Positions 1-7,499 of a DNA stretch of 13,697 nt are shown here, piece by piece. Each line of letters starts with the position of its first letter. The first letter of the stretch is position 1. A program made the position numbers and the translations under genes. The stretch comes from Pedobacter sp. (GTDB taxonomy: Bacteria; Bacteroidota; Bacteroidia; Sphingobacteriales; Sphingobacteriaceae): NCBI GenBank assembly GCA_028287885.1, contig JAQBOT010000314.1, positions 1-13,697 on the forward strand, in the 5' to 3' direction. The notes below the pieces were generated by a model. That model was not told where the DNA came from. It was given only the letters and a program-made list of their open reading frames with translations, and did not search any database.

Positions 1-1824
1 GTTAATTTCTCCCCAAGGCTTATTCCAGGTACCAAAACGTTTTGTCAGATCGTCTATCGTAGCTTTCAATGGGTCAAGAAGTTCTTTCGGACGCGCTTTT
101 GCAGCAAGATCTTTGGTGTTTTCAACCTGGTCTTTTTCACCCTGATTGATGTACACCTTTTGGAGAATGCGGTTTACACGTTCGGCCCATTCGAAAGCAA
201 TTGTACAGGCGACAGAACCTGCAGAACTTCTGTAATCCCAACCTTTCAAAATCGCAATTGGGTCTTTTAATTCATTTACCAATGAATCTGTTTTTGGAAG
301 TTCTTCATATGCTTTTATCAAAGGCGGAATCAAAATTTCAAAAGCGGGCAAGTAGGTATCGTATCCTGCTGCAATTACGTTCTCCAAATTATACTTCTGT
401 TTGCGACTCAATAAGCGTACAGCATTTACACCTCTGAAGTTCTCGCCATCTGGTGCCATGTACGTTGGGTAATCTGCTTTTTTAGGACTGTTGATTCCCG
501 CTACACTGAAGGGAGTTGAATTGCAATTCTGCAGCCAGCCATTCACCGGGTTATATACATGTACGGATTCGATAACTGGGTGCAAACCTTGCCATGCCGT
601 TGCCGAAGTACTGCCGTCTACTACCCCAGCCCAGTTGTATTTCGGATTACGGATTGGAATAAAATTGCCATGCCAAAAGGCGATGTTTCCTTTCGCATCA
701 GCGTAAACCGTATTGTTTGAGCCATTTGCTTTAAGATCCATAGCCCTTTTATAATCTTCGAAGGACTTAGATTTTGTACGAACCCAACTTTGCACCAGGC
801 TTGCTGCATTCCTGTTTTTAGATTTCAAGCTGATCCATTTCCCATCTCGGATCGCCATCACAGGGCCCTTGTTCGTAAAATATGTGTTGAAAGTTTTGGC
901 TTTTAATTCTGAACCTTCCAGATAGCGAATTAAGATCTTCTTTTGGATAACCGGCAGCAGCTTATTGTCGTATTCATAAATAAGACCTTTTGAGGTTTTG
1001 CTAATTTTTTCTTCGTACATGTCTGCGATATCAACATTATTTGAAGTGTGCATCCATCCGCAGAATTCATTGAAGCCTTGGTAAACAAAAAACTGCCCCC
1101 AGGTGACTGCCCCGTAAGCGTTTAATCCTTCTTCACTTTGCATTTGAACTTCTGGCCTAAAGTAAAAAGTAGTATGTGGATTGATATACAAAATTGCGTT
1201 TCCACTATCCGTCATCGATGGGCCAAATGCGAAGCCATTTGAGCCACTTTGCTGATCCTTCAAGGGAGCTTTCTCGATAGTTGGTGTAAAATCCCCGCTA
1301 TAAAACTTGGTCAGTTCATTTATGGTCAGGTTTCCGGTGTTAATCGCGCCAATGCTGCCGTCAGTCCACAACAATGGATACCAGGGTTTAAAGCGAGTTA
1401 ATAAAGCGGGTTTAACGTTGTGATGGGTATGAAGGTAGAAGTTGATTCCTGCGGCATAGGCATTCAAAAGTTTCTTCAACCAGGGCTCTGCCTTCTTGTA
1501 GTCACCAATAGTCTCCGAAGAATCGATCAACAAACGAATCTGCAAATCATTAAAAAGGTCTTTCTCCCCATTAACTTCAGCAAGCCGACCAAGTTTCTCT
1601 ATATAGTTCAGCTCCACACGTTTAAAATCATCTTCACATTGCGAGTACATTAAACCAAATACAGCATCAGCGTCGCTTTTACCATAAACATGCGGAATAC
1701 CCCAATTATCGCGAATGATGGTTACGCGTTTTGCCTGTTGTTGAAAAGCGGCAATTTCTTTATTATTGAACCCTTGAGCAAGTAACTGAATTGGTAATAA
1801 AAGGAGCAGAAGCAGTTTTTTCAT
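1..1824 (-). CDS. Penicillin/AHL acylase family Ntn-hydrolase, secreted (3' end off the left edge)
   Basis: A continuous frame of 608 codons without a stop runs from ATG at 1824 to the window edge, so the C-terminus is missing. Residues 1-17 are a signal peptide (MKKLLLLLLLPIQLLAQ), placing the enzyme in the periplasm or outside. The family is made as a precursor that cleaves itself into alpha and beta chains, the beta chain starting with the catalytic Ser. Here the motif SGSNGFAFGPS places that Ser at residue 195. His217 in INPHTTF is position 23 of the beta chain, the spacing reported for the catalytic His of AHL acylases such as PvdQ. NEFCGWMHTSNNVD and QNCNSTP (Asn433/435, likely the oxyanion Asn) are also family-like, as is FGTWNKPWGE near the edge. 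The family hydrolyses amide bonds of acylated substrates; whether this member acts on beta-lactams, homoserine lactones, lipopeptides or other amides cannot be told. Transcribed divergently from the serine hydrolase at 1988. Confidence 0.9.
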   Translation of the reverse strand, partial: MKKLLLLLLLPIQLLAQGFNNKEIAAFQQQAKRVTIIRDNWGIPHVYGKSDADAVFGLMYSQCEDDFKRVELNYIEKLGRLAEVNGEKDLFNDLQIRLLIDSSETIGDYKKAEPWLKKLLNAYAAGINFYLHTHHNVKPALLTRFKPWYPLLWTDGSIGAINTGNLTINELTKFYSGDFTPTIEKAPLKDQQSGSNGFAFGPSMTDSGNAILYINPHTTFYFRPEVQMQSEEGLNAYGAVTWGQFFVYQGFNEFCGWMHTSNNVDIADMYEEKISKTSKGLIYEYDNKLLPVIQKKILIRYLEGSELKAKTFNTYFTNKGPVMAIRDGKWISLKSKNRNAASLVQSWVRTKSKSFEDYKRAMDLKANGSNNTVYADAKGNIAFWHGNFIPIRNPKYNWAGVVDGSTSATAWQGLHPVIESVHVYNPVNGWLQNCNSTPFSVAGINSPKKADYPTYMAPDGENFRGVNAVRLLSRKQKYNLENVIAAGYDTYLPAFEILIPPLIKAYEELPKTDSLVNELKDPIAILKGWDYRSSAGSVACTIAFEWAERVNRILQKVYINQGEKDQVENTKDLAAKARPKELLDPLKATIDDLTKRFGTWNKPWGEIN

Positions 1825-1853
1825 TGATATTTAAGTCTAAAGCTTAAAACAGA

Positions 1854-1861
1854 TAAAGGTA
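1854..1861 (-). promoter_or_regulatory. Candidate Bacteroidota-type promoter for the acylase
   Basis: On the minus strand the box TACCTTTA differs in one base from the Bacteroidota -7 consensus TAnnTTTG. A TTTA lies 17 bases upstream, near the -33 position. The box is about 30 bases before the acylase ATG, which gives a short leader. The assignment rests on motif resemblance and position only, in AT-rich DNA where such matches arise by chance. Confidence 0.3.
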
Positions 1862-1941
1862 TGCAAGCTAAAATAAATTAAATGGCTTGAAAAACAATAT
1901 TAAGGCGCTGCTCCTGGCTGTAACTTATTTTGGATGATTGC

Positions 1942-1976
1942 ATCTATATTAGATTCAAAGTAAATCTATATCTATA
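1942..1976. repeat. ATCTATA direct repeats (possible operator) upstream of the chr gene cluster
   Basis: Three identical ATCTATA copies start at 1942, 1964 and 1970. The first two are 22 bases apart, about two helical turns. A TAGATT/AATCTA inverted pair (1950-1955 and 1963-1968) lies within the same stretch. The block ends 11 bases before the ATG of the first gene in the cluster that encodes the AraC-type regulator. AraC-family proteins often bind paired direct repeats about 21 bases apart, so an operator role is conceivable. It could also be a chance result in AT-rich DNA. Confidence 0.3.
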
Positions 1977-1987
1977 CAAATCTGAAT

Positions 1988-3055
1988 ATGATAAGAATTC
2001 TGTTAATTTTTCTTCTTGCTATTAGCACTTCCTCTTTTGCACAAACCCAACAAAAAGCAATTGATTCTTTATTTTATGGAAAAGCCGGAATAAGAGTCCA
2101 AAATCCCGACGTTGGTTTAGTAGTAGGCATCTACCAGAATGGCCAAACGCATTATTATTCCATAGGGACAAGAATGGTAAAAGGATCCGCAGTCGTTGAT
2201 AGTTTAACAATATTCGAAATTGGATCCGCAACAAAAACTTTAACGGCCTTACTTTTAGCTATTGATATCCAACATCACAGACTGGCTGAAAGTGACCCTA
2301 TCGACCGATATCTTCCGGTGGACATCAGTTTACCACGAAACTATCGGAACAAAATTAAATTAACAGATCTTGCTTCTCACCAGTCCGGCTTGCCAAATCT
2401 AAGTAGTGATAAATATTTCGAAAGTTTGTTGCAGAAAGATCCTAGAAACCCTTTCCGTTTTGTTGATCAAAAATATTTGTATAGGATGTTAAAAGAAACA
2501 GATACTTTAATGAATTACGGAAAATACCAATATAATAACTATGCCTTTTCCTTACTTGGAGATCTGCTCGCAAGAAAAAATGAAATGACCTTTAATACTT
2601 TGATAACTCATGATATTTTACATTCCTTGGAGATGGAAAATACAACATTTGATAACAACAGGTCTACAAACGTAGCTGGTCTCTATGATCAACGCGGCCA
2701 TCCGCAAGAACCGATGATTCTAAAGGCTGCTTCTCCGGCGGGAGGCTTAAAGTCAAATGCAGTTGATCTAATTAAATATTTAAAAGCGCAGATCTCAGGA
2801 ACTTCTACGCTTGAAGCAGCTATTAGGCTGACGCAGAAGGTTTACTATAAAGACAATGAAAGGATGGTTGGCTTAGGTTGGGACATTAAAGATGATTACT
2901 ATCAAAAGGACGGCGATACTTTTGGAAACTCATGTCTGTTAAGATTTAGTAGGAAAAATGGCACGGCCATAGTTGTTTTATCTAATCATCAGAATGGAAT
3001 GCTTGTAAGAGATGCAGTTGACTTTATCTATGCACAAATTAACCAGGTAAAATGA
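1988..3055 (+). CDS. Beta-lactamase-related serine hydrolase (class C / S12 family), secreted
   Basis: This 355-residue protein has a signal peptide (about residues 1-18, ending SSFA-Q) and then a serine beta-lactamase/penicillin-binding-protein-like domain. The catalytic S-x-x-K is Ser80-Ala-Thr-Lys83 in FEIGSATKTLTALLL. The Y-x-N motif is Tyr182-Asn-Asn184, and SPAGGLKSNAVDLIKYL (249-265) matches the usual GG-x-x-S/T segment. The third motif, normally KTG or HxG near the C-terminus, appears as Thr311-Phe-Gly313, so a beta-lactamase activity is doubtful. Esterases, D-aminopeptidases and peptidoglycan-modifying enzymes share this fold; the substrate is unknown. Its stop overlaps the start of the ChrB-AraC gene by four bases (ATGA), so the two are very likely co-transcribed and translationally coupled. 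No clear Shine-Dalgarno sequence precedes the ATG, as is usual in Bacteroidota. Confidence 0.88.
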   Translation: MIRILLIFLLAISTSSFAQTQQKAIDSLFYGKAGIRVQNPDVGLVVGIYQNGQTHYYSIGTRMVKGSAVVDSLTIFEIGSATKTLTALLLAIDIQHHRLAESDPIDRYLPVDISLPRNYRNKIKLTDLASHQSGLPNLSSDKYFESLLQKDPRNPFRFVDQKYLYRMLKETDTLMNYGKYQYNNYAFSLLGDLLARKNEMTFNTLITHDILHSLEMENTTFDNNRSTNVAGLYDQRGHPQEPMILKAASPAGGLKSNAVDLIKYLKAQISGTSTLEAAIRLTQKVYYKDNERMVGLGWDIKDDYYQKDGDTFGNSCLLRFSRKNGTAIVVLSNHQNGMLVRDAVDFIYAQINQVK

Positions 3056-3909
3056 AGTGGATAACTCGTGAACATCCAAAAATCGACCGAATTGCCTGCC
3101 CCTGGTTAATCAAACGATTTATTGATCAAGAGGCAGAAATCATTTATGTGCCTTTTAAAGAGGTTATGACTAAAGCAGAGTCTTTGCCAGCCATTCCCTT
3201 TGACGTCCCCGGCGTAGAATACACGCACCATCAGGATCGGTGTACTTTTGATTACTTCATTTCAAAGCACAAATTGAAAGATCCCGCCTTGGACAGAATG
3301 GCGGCGATTATTCGCGGTGCGGATACCGATCGCCAGGACTTTGCTCCACAGTCGGCCGGGTTGGAAGCAATATTTTCCGGATTAGCTCAAAACATCCCGG
3401 ATGACCAAAATCTATTAGAGCTTGGGATGACCATTTACGATGGACTCTATACCTGGGCAAAAGACTTGTATTCTAAAAAACATACGCAGGGTCCGGTTGA
3501 ACAGTTACTGGTCCAGGTATTTCATCAATACTTGAAAGAAAACAAGCTTAAAAAAACACCGGCATGGGCGAAGGAATTAAAAGACTTGATCCAGGATCAA
3601 ATGGACACAAATATGGTTTTAAGTCTTCAACAAGCTTCTGAAAATCTCGAGATCAATCCGGCATACCTATCCAGGGAGTTTTCAAAATATTTTGATGATC
3701 TATCATTTGGTGACTATATCAGGAAATTGCGAATAGACAAGGCATTGAACTTTATAGATTTGTCTGCGTATAGTTTGACAGAGATCGCCTACCTGACTGG
3801 CTTTTCAGATCAGAGCCACTTTACCAGGATTTTCAAGAAACATACAGGCCAAACCCCCAGCACTTATAAAAAAAACAGGCAAAAAAGTAAAGCGGATCCC
3901 AATAGTTAA
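3052..3909 (+). CDS. ChrB-domain / AraC-type helix-turn-helix fusion, putative chromate-responsive regulator
   Basis: This 285-residue protein has two parts. Residues 1 to about 145 match the ChrB C-terminal (chromate resistance) domain: TREHPKIDRIACPWLIKRFID, IPFDVPGVEYTHH, CTFDYFI, IIRGADTDR and GMTIYDGLYTW. His59, His60, Cys64 and the RGAD at 88-91 are in well-conserved segments. Residues about 175-275 form an AraC-family DNA-binding domain with two helix-turn-helix units (about 189-211 and 240-262), ending in the typical FTRIFKKHTGQTPSTYKK. The usual ChrB N-terminal domain is absent: the ChrB match begins at residue 3. The start is ATG 3052, inside the stop of the upstream gene. The chrA transporter follows after 60 bases. 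I infer a one-component regulator in which the ChrB domain senses chromate or its effects and the AraC domain controls chrA. Activation or repression cannot be decided from sequence. Confidence 0.9.
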   Translation: MKWITREHPKIDRIACPWLIKRFIDQEAEIIYVPFKEVMTKAESLPAIPFDVPGVEYTHHQDRCTFDYFISKHKLKDPALDRMAAIIRGADTDRQDFAPQSAGLEAIFSGLAQNIPDDQNLLELGMTIYDGLYTWAKDLYSKKHTQGPVEQLLVQVFHQYLKENKLKKTPAWAKELKDLIQDQMDTNMVLSLQQASENLEINPAYLSREFSKYFDDLSFGDYIRKLRIDKALNFIDLSAYSLTEIAYLTGFSDQSHFTRIFKKHTGQTPSTYKKNRQKSKADPNS

Positions 3910-3969
3910 ATTCCTTCTATTTACTAATCAGAAATGCCGATATTATTATAACAGCAAAATAGTAACGGC

Positions 3970-5148
3970 ATGAATAAACAAAAAATCACCACTGCAAGCT
4001 ACTCACTATGGGAAATCACAATCTATTACCTCAAGCTTGGCACCTGGGGGTTTGGTGGACCTGTTGCTTTGGTGGGTTATATGCACCGGGACCTGGTAGA
4101 GAATAAAGGCTGGCTTACTGATGAGGAATACAAGGAAGGTCTTGCATTGGCTCAACTTGCTCCTGGCCCATTGGCAGCACAGCTAGGCATATATATCGGC
4201 TTTGTACATTATGGTCTAATTGGCGCAACCTTAACGGGACTTGCTTTTGTGCTGCCCTCCTTTTTCATGGTTGTTTTATTGGGGATGGCTTACCAATTAT
4301 TTGGTGGACTTCCCTGGATGCAGGCCGTCTTTTATGGAGTTGGTGCTGCGGTAATAGGAATAATCGCAGTAAGTGCCTATAAGTTAACCATCAAGTCGAT
4401 CTCCAAGTTTGAGCCAGCGGCTATTAAAAATAAGTGGCTATTGTGGCTATTCTACATTACTGGGATCGTGATAACTGTTGTTACTGAGAAAGAAGAGGTG
4501 CTTTTGTTTCTAGCTTGCGGCATAATTTATATGCTCATTAAAGCGCCACCAAGGTGGGTAAAGAAGCCCGCGGTAGTACCCGCAGGCATATTGTTTGTAA
4601 CGGGTTTTTGGAAATATGATGGCAACACGTTACAGCAAATCGCCTGGTTTTTCGCAAAGGCGGGAGCTTTCGTCTTTGGTAGTGGACTTGCAATCGTTCC
4701 TTTTTTACATAGCGGCGTCGTAAAAGAGTTTGGCTGGTTAAATGAACATCAGTTCATAGACGCAGTTGCCGTAGCGATGATTACCCCGGGTCCAGTTGTG
4801 ATTACGGTCGGCTTCATAGGCTACCTGGTGGCCGGGTTTCCGGGTGCATGTGTAGCTGCATTAGCTACCTTCCTGCCCTGTTATCTGTTTACGGTAGCAT
4901 TAGCTCCTTCTTTTAAAAAGATTGCAAAGGATCTTAGCGTAAAGGCCTTTGTTGATGGCATCACTGCTGTAGTGATCGGGGCACTGGTTGGTTCGGTCGT
5001 GATAATCGCCTTGCGGTCAATCGTCGACATACCTACTGCCATCATCGGCATAGCTGCTGCAATTGCTTTGATCTACTTTACAAAACTCAAAGAGCCCTAT
5101 ATAATAGGTATTGCTGCAATCCTTGGAATTCTTCTTAAATCCTTATAA
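3970..5148 (+). CDS. chrA: Chromate transporter ChrA (CHR family, two-domain form)
   Basis: This 392-residue integral membrane protein has the duplicated architecture of long-chain CHR transporters, which export chromate from the cytoplasm and so confer resistance. The first half carries GTWGFGGPVALVG (24-36), with WLTDEEYKEGLALAQLAPGP ending at residue 67. The second half carries the matching FGSGLAIVPFL (236-246), WLNEHQFIDAVAVAMITPGP and VVITVGFIGYLVAGFPGA. Hydrophobic segments run through both halves, with a more polar linker around 141-155 and 191-200. The length is typical of the family. The gene lies 60 bases after the ChrB-AraC gene, and the stop is one base from the start of the next gene, so it is probably the core of a chromate-resistance operon. 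Short CHR relatives of other specificity exist, but the ChrB neighbour supports chromate. Confidence 0.93.
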   Translation: MNKQKITTASYSLWEITIYYLKLGTWGFGGPVALVGYMHRDLVENKGWLTDEEYKEGLALAQLAPGPLAAQLGIYIGFVHYGLIGATLTGLAFVLPSFFMVVLLGMAYQLFGGLPWMQAVFYGVGAAVIGIIAVSAYKLTIKSISKFEPAAIKNKWLLWLFYITGIVITVVTEKEEVLLFLACGIIYMLIKAPPRWVKKPAVVPAGILFVTGFWKYDGNTLQQIAWFFAKAGAFVFGSGLAIVPFLHSGVVKEFGWLNEHQFIDAVAVAMITPGPVVITVGFIGYLVAGFPGACVAALATFLPCYLFTVALAPSFKKIAKDLSVKAFVDGITAVVIGALVGSVVIIALRSIVDIPTAIIGIAAAIALIYFTKLKEPYIIGIAAILGILLKSL

Positions 5149-5149
5149 C

Positions 5150-5668
5150 ATGAACATGAATCTTACTGTTAGATCTCTCCTTCCCTGCATTATATTGGTT
5201 TTATTTTATTTGTCGGCTAAGGCGCAACAGCCAGCCATGTACCCAAGAATTACTGGGTACTTCAGTATTGTAAACCCAATTGGCACATGGACGGAACATG
5301 GCTTTACAAGTAATTTCTCTAACGTATATACGGTTGCATTTCCTTTCGGGATTAACCTGTTAAAAAGCGATAAGTTTGGAGTTAGTTTTGAGGTAGCACC
5401 GGCGTTACGTACAGAAAACCACATTTCCAAAGTAAGTTCAGTATTGTTCCATCCCGGGGCTATGTTCCGCTTTCCGCATGGCTTTACGTTTATAGGTCGC
5501 CTGGCTTTTGAAACTAATGGCCGCTTTGGTTTTACCCCAGTTTTCAACCAGGTAATAAAAAAAGGGAAAGATGTTTCTTACTTTTTGGCTGTTCCGGTTC
5601 CATTCAGATTTGGGAATAACCAGTCCGGTTCATTTGGAACAGGGCTTCAGTTCGGTGTTTCGTTTTAA
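5150..5668 (+). CDS. Small outer-membrane beta-barrel-like protein coupled to chrA
   Basis: I chose ATG 5150 (172 residues), one base after the chrA stop; ATG 5156, two codons later, is an equal alternative. A longer frame exists from TTG 5111 inside chrA but would place a non-signal tail before the signal peptide. Residues 1-25 form a signal peptide (SLLPCIILVLFYLSAKA, then QQ). The mature part has alternating hydrophobic and aromatic stretches, such as FGVSFEVAPAL, GFTFIGRLAFETN and YFLAVPVPFRFG, and ends in GLQFGVSF with a terminal Phe, typical of a small outer-membrane barrel. I do not recognise a named family. The near-overlap with chrA implies co-translation, so it may be part of the same chromate response. 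Confidence 0.75.
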   Translation: MNMNLTVRSLLPCIILVLFYLSAKAQQPAMYPRITGYFSIVNPIGTWTEHGFTSNFSNVYTVAFPFGINLLKSDKFGVSFEVAPALRTENHISKVSSVLFHPGAMFRFPHGFTFIGRLAFETNGRFGFTPVFNQVIKKGKDVSYFLAVPVPFRFGNNQSGSFGTGLQFGVSF

Positions 5669-5718
5669 ATAGTAGCACTTTTAGTGAATTTATCGTTTCT
5701 TTATATAAATTACATTTC

Positions 5719-6123
5719 ATGAAAAAGGCACTGAAGCTCGGCTTTATCTTGTTTATTACGTTTGTGATCGTCAGTTGCAAGAAAGAAATGTCAATATCAA
5801 CTTTAGACGGCACCTGGGAACTACGTTCAGTAACCGGGGGACAGATGGCTGGCGCCTCACCAAACTTTGAACCGGGAAATGGCAACCAAATTAAGTTCAA
5901 TCAACAGCGTTATGAACGCTACGCTGATGGCAAACTGGTTGAAACCGGAAAATATACACTTAGCCCAGAAAAGCGTGAAGTTAATAACGACGAGGCCAAT
6001 TTCAGTATGCTTAGTAACAACAACTTTCAACAATACATTAAATTATCTTCGAAAAAACTCGTAATTTTTACTGGTGTTATCGCAGCCGACGGCATTGAGG
6101 AGCATTATTTAAAACTAAAGTAA
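5719..6123 (+). CDS. Small lipoprotein, lipocalin-like
   Basis: This 134-residue protein begins with a lipoprotein signal peptide, a hydrophobic run ending VIVSC with the lipidated Cys at residue 20, followed by KKE. The mature sequence starts with STLDGTWELRSVTGG, which resembles the L-x-G-T-W-x-L opening of lipocalin-like domains common in Bacteroidota lipoproteins, and continues with short alternating strands (NQIKFNQQRYERYADGK, YIKLSSKKLVIFTG). The role is unknown. It follows the outer-membrane protein gene by 50 bases in the same direction and could be in the same unit or have its own promoter. Confidence 0.75.
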   Translation: MKKALKLGFILFITFVIVSCKKEMSISTLDGTWELRSVTGGQMAGASPNFEPGNGNQIKFNQQRYERYADGKLVETGKYTLSPEKREVNNDEANFSMLSNNNFQQYIKLSSKKLVIFTGVIAADGIEEHYLKLK

Positions 6124-6132
6124 ATATATTTG

Positions 6133-6154
6133 CCTTTTTCTTTGTCTAAAAAGG
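6133..6154. other. AT-rich hairpin after the lipoprotein gene, weak terminator candidate
   Basis: CCTTTTT and AAAAAGG form a 7-base-pair stem with an 8-base loop, 9 bases after the lipoprotein stop. No run of T follows in the plus direction, so intrinsic termination is uncertain. It lies in the 120-base gap before the Omp85-type gene and may separate the two units. Confidence 0.25.
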
Positions 6155-6243
6155 ACAGACACAAACTTTAAGGCTAATTATTTTCAAACAAAGGCTGGTA
6201 AAACATCGTTTTGTATGCGGGTGTTCACGTTAAGTATAAACAT

Positions 6244-7467
6244 ATGTTAAAAATCTTTTTGATCATGGTCTGCTTGTTTCCATGTATCGTTGTTGCGCAA
6301 ACACCAGGCTCAATTATACCTGAGAAATCTGTTGAGATTAAGGACACCGCCAGACAAACAGACCTGATTGATATCGCGAAACAATTGGTAAAGATTAAGC
6401 CTAAGAAGATTCGTGTAGAAAAAGACAAAACGTTTTATTTCAGCTTTCTTCCTTTTGGTACCACTGTACCAGGTGGTACGGGAACAGCCTTAATTACCAG
6501 TACAACGGCAGGAACTTACTTTGGGCCACGCAAAACAACAAACATTTCAACTGCTTCATTTACACCATATTGGAACTTTAAAGAGCGATTTGGATTGCCA
6601 TTAAGAACTAGTATCTGGCTTCCAAATAATACATGGACAATCCAGGGAGATACCCGCCTAATGGTTTACCCGCAATTTACCTGGGGGCTTGGTAGTAGCC
6701 ATTCGTTGAATGAAAGTACGTTTCTGAATTACAAGTACATCAGATTTTACCAAACGGCACTGCGGCAAATTAAGCCATATTTTTATGGGGGTCTTGGCTA
6801 CAATCTCGACTATCATTTTAACATACATCCTGAAGATCCAAATATCAACCTAGCACAGTACACTGGCTATGAATATGGTACCCGAGGACGTTCATTTTCA
6901 AGTGGCGTTAGTTTAAATCTACTTTATGATACCCGTAACAGTTCAATCAACCCGCTTCCTGGTGCTTATGGTAATATCATTTACCGCTCCAACCCAGGAT
7001 TTTTAGGGAACAAAGACAGCTGGAAATCTTTATACCTTGATGCTCGAAAATACATCTCTATGAATCCAGCGCGTAAAAATCAGCAAAATACAGTTGCATT
7101 TTGGTCTTACTTCTGGACTGTATTTAACGGCAATGCACCTTATTTGGATTTACCGAGCATCGGCTGGGACCCTTATAATCGCTCTGGCAGGGGGATTGAC
7201 CAGAACAGGTACCGTGGACGAAGTTTGTTATACCTGGAAAGTGAGTACAGACGCGATATATTGAAAAGTGGTTTACTGGGATTTGTTGTTTTCGCGAACG
7301 CAAATACAGTAAGTGGTTCGGGAACATTATTCACGTCCTGGCATCCCGCAATCGGCACAGGATTAAGGATCAAATTCAACAAAGCATCAAACACCAACAT
7401 CGGAATAGATTATGGAGTTAGCAAAGGCTATAGCTCCTTCCTGCTCAACCTTGGTGAAGCATTCTAA
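6244..7467 (+). CDS. POTRA-less Omp85/BamA-type outer-membrane barrel (surface antigen D15 domain)
   Basis: I chose ATG 6244 (407 residues), because it opens directly onto a signal peptide (MLKIFLIMVCLFPCIVVAQ); an in-frame TTG at 6211 would add eleven unlikely residues. After a short charged linker (about 28-60) the protein is a barrel: repeated aromatic strand segments, GVSLNLLYDTRNSSINPLPGAYG (turn typical of the D15 domain, about 222-244), the loop-6-like YRGRSLLYLESEYR (323 onwards, compare the RG[YF] motif of BamA), then NIGIDYGVSKGYSSF near a C-terminal Phe. BamA and TamA are about twice as long because of their POTRA repeats, which are absent here. Short Omp85 forms of this kind occur in Bacteroidota; their cargo is not established. 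No partner gene is obvious, apart from the neighbouring envelope genes. Confidence 0.82.
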   Translation: MLKIFLIMVCLFPCIVVAQTPGSIIPEKSVEIKDTARQTDLIDIAKQLVKIKPKKIRVEKDKTFYFSFLPFGTTVPGGTGTALITSTTAGTYFGPRKTTNISTASFTPYWNFKERFGLPLRTSIWLPNNTWTIQGDTRLMVYPQFTWGLGSSHSLNESTFLNYKYIRFYQTALRQIKPYFYGGLGYNLDYHFNIHPEDPNINLAQYTGYEYGTRGRSFSSGVSLNLLYDTRNSSINPLPGAYGNIIYRSNPGFLGNKDSWKSLYLDARKYISMNPARKNQQNTVAFWSYFWTVFNGNAPYLDLPSIGWDPYNRSGRGIDQNRYRGRSLLYLESEYRRDILKSGLLGFVVFANANTVSGSGTLFTSWHPAIGTGLRIKFNKASNTNIGIDYGVSKGYSSFLLNLGEAF

Positions 7468-7499
7468 TATTTATTAATTGTTGGCAGTCGTAACTTAGC

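Noticed and set aside
201..1653. Several plus-strand frames of 70-80 codons
   Set aside because: All lie opposite the acylase gene, which is open across the entire region with conserved catalytic motifs.
5111..5149. TTG start extending the outer-membrane protein into chrA
   Set aside because: The extension would bury the signal peptide behind 13 residues that are simply chrA sequence in another frame; ATG at 5150 or 5156 is better.
5206..5547. Open frame of 113 codons on the minus strand
   Set aside because: It is antisense to the outer-membrane protein gene, which has a clear signal peptide and barrel-like strands; no support for an antisense protein.
6125..6132. Perfect TAnnTTTG box (TATATTTG) before the Omp85-type gene
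   Set aside because: No good -33 element stands at the right distance, it overlaps the start of a hairpin, and it would leave a leader of over 100 bases. A chance match in AT-rich DNA is likely.
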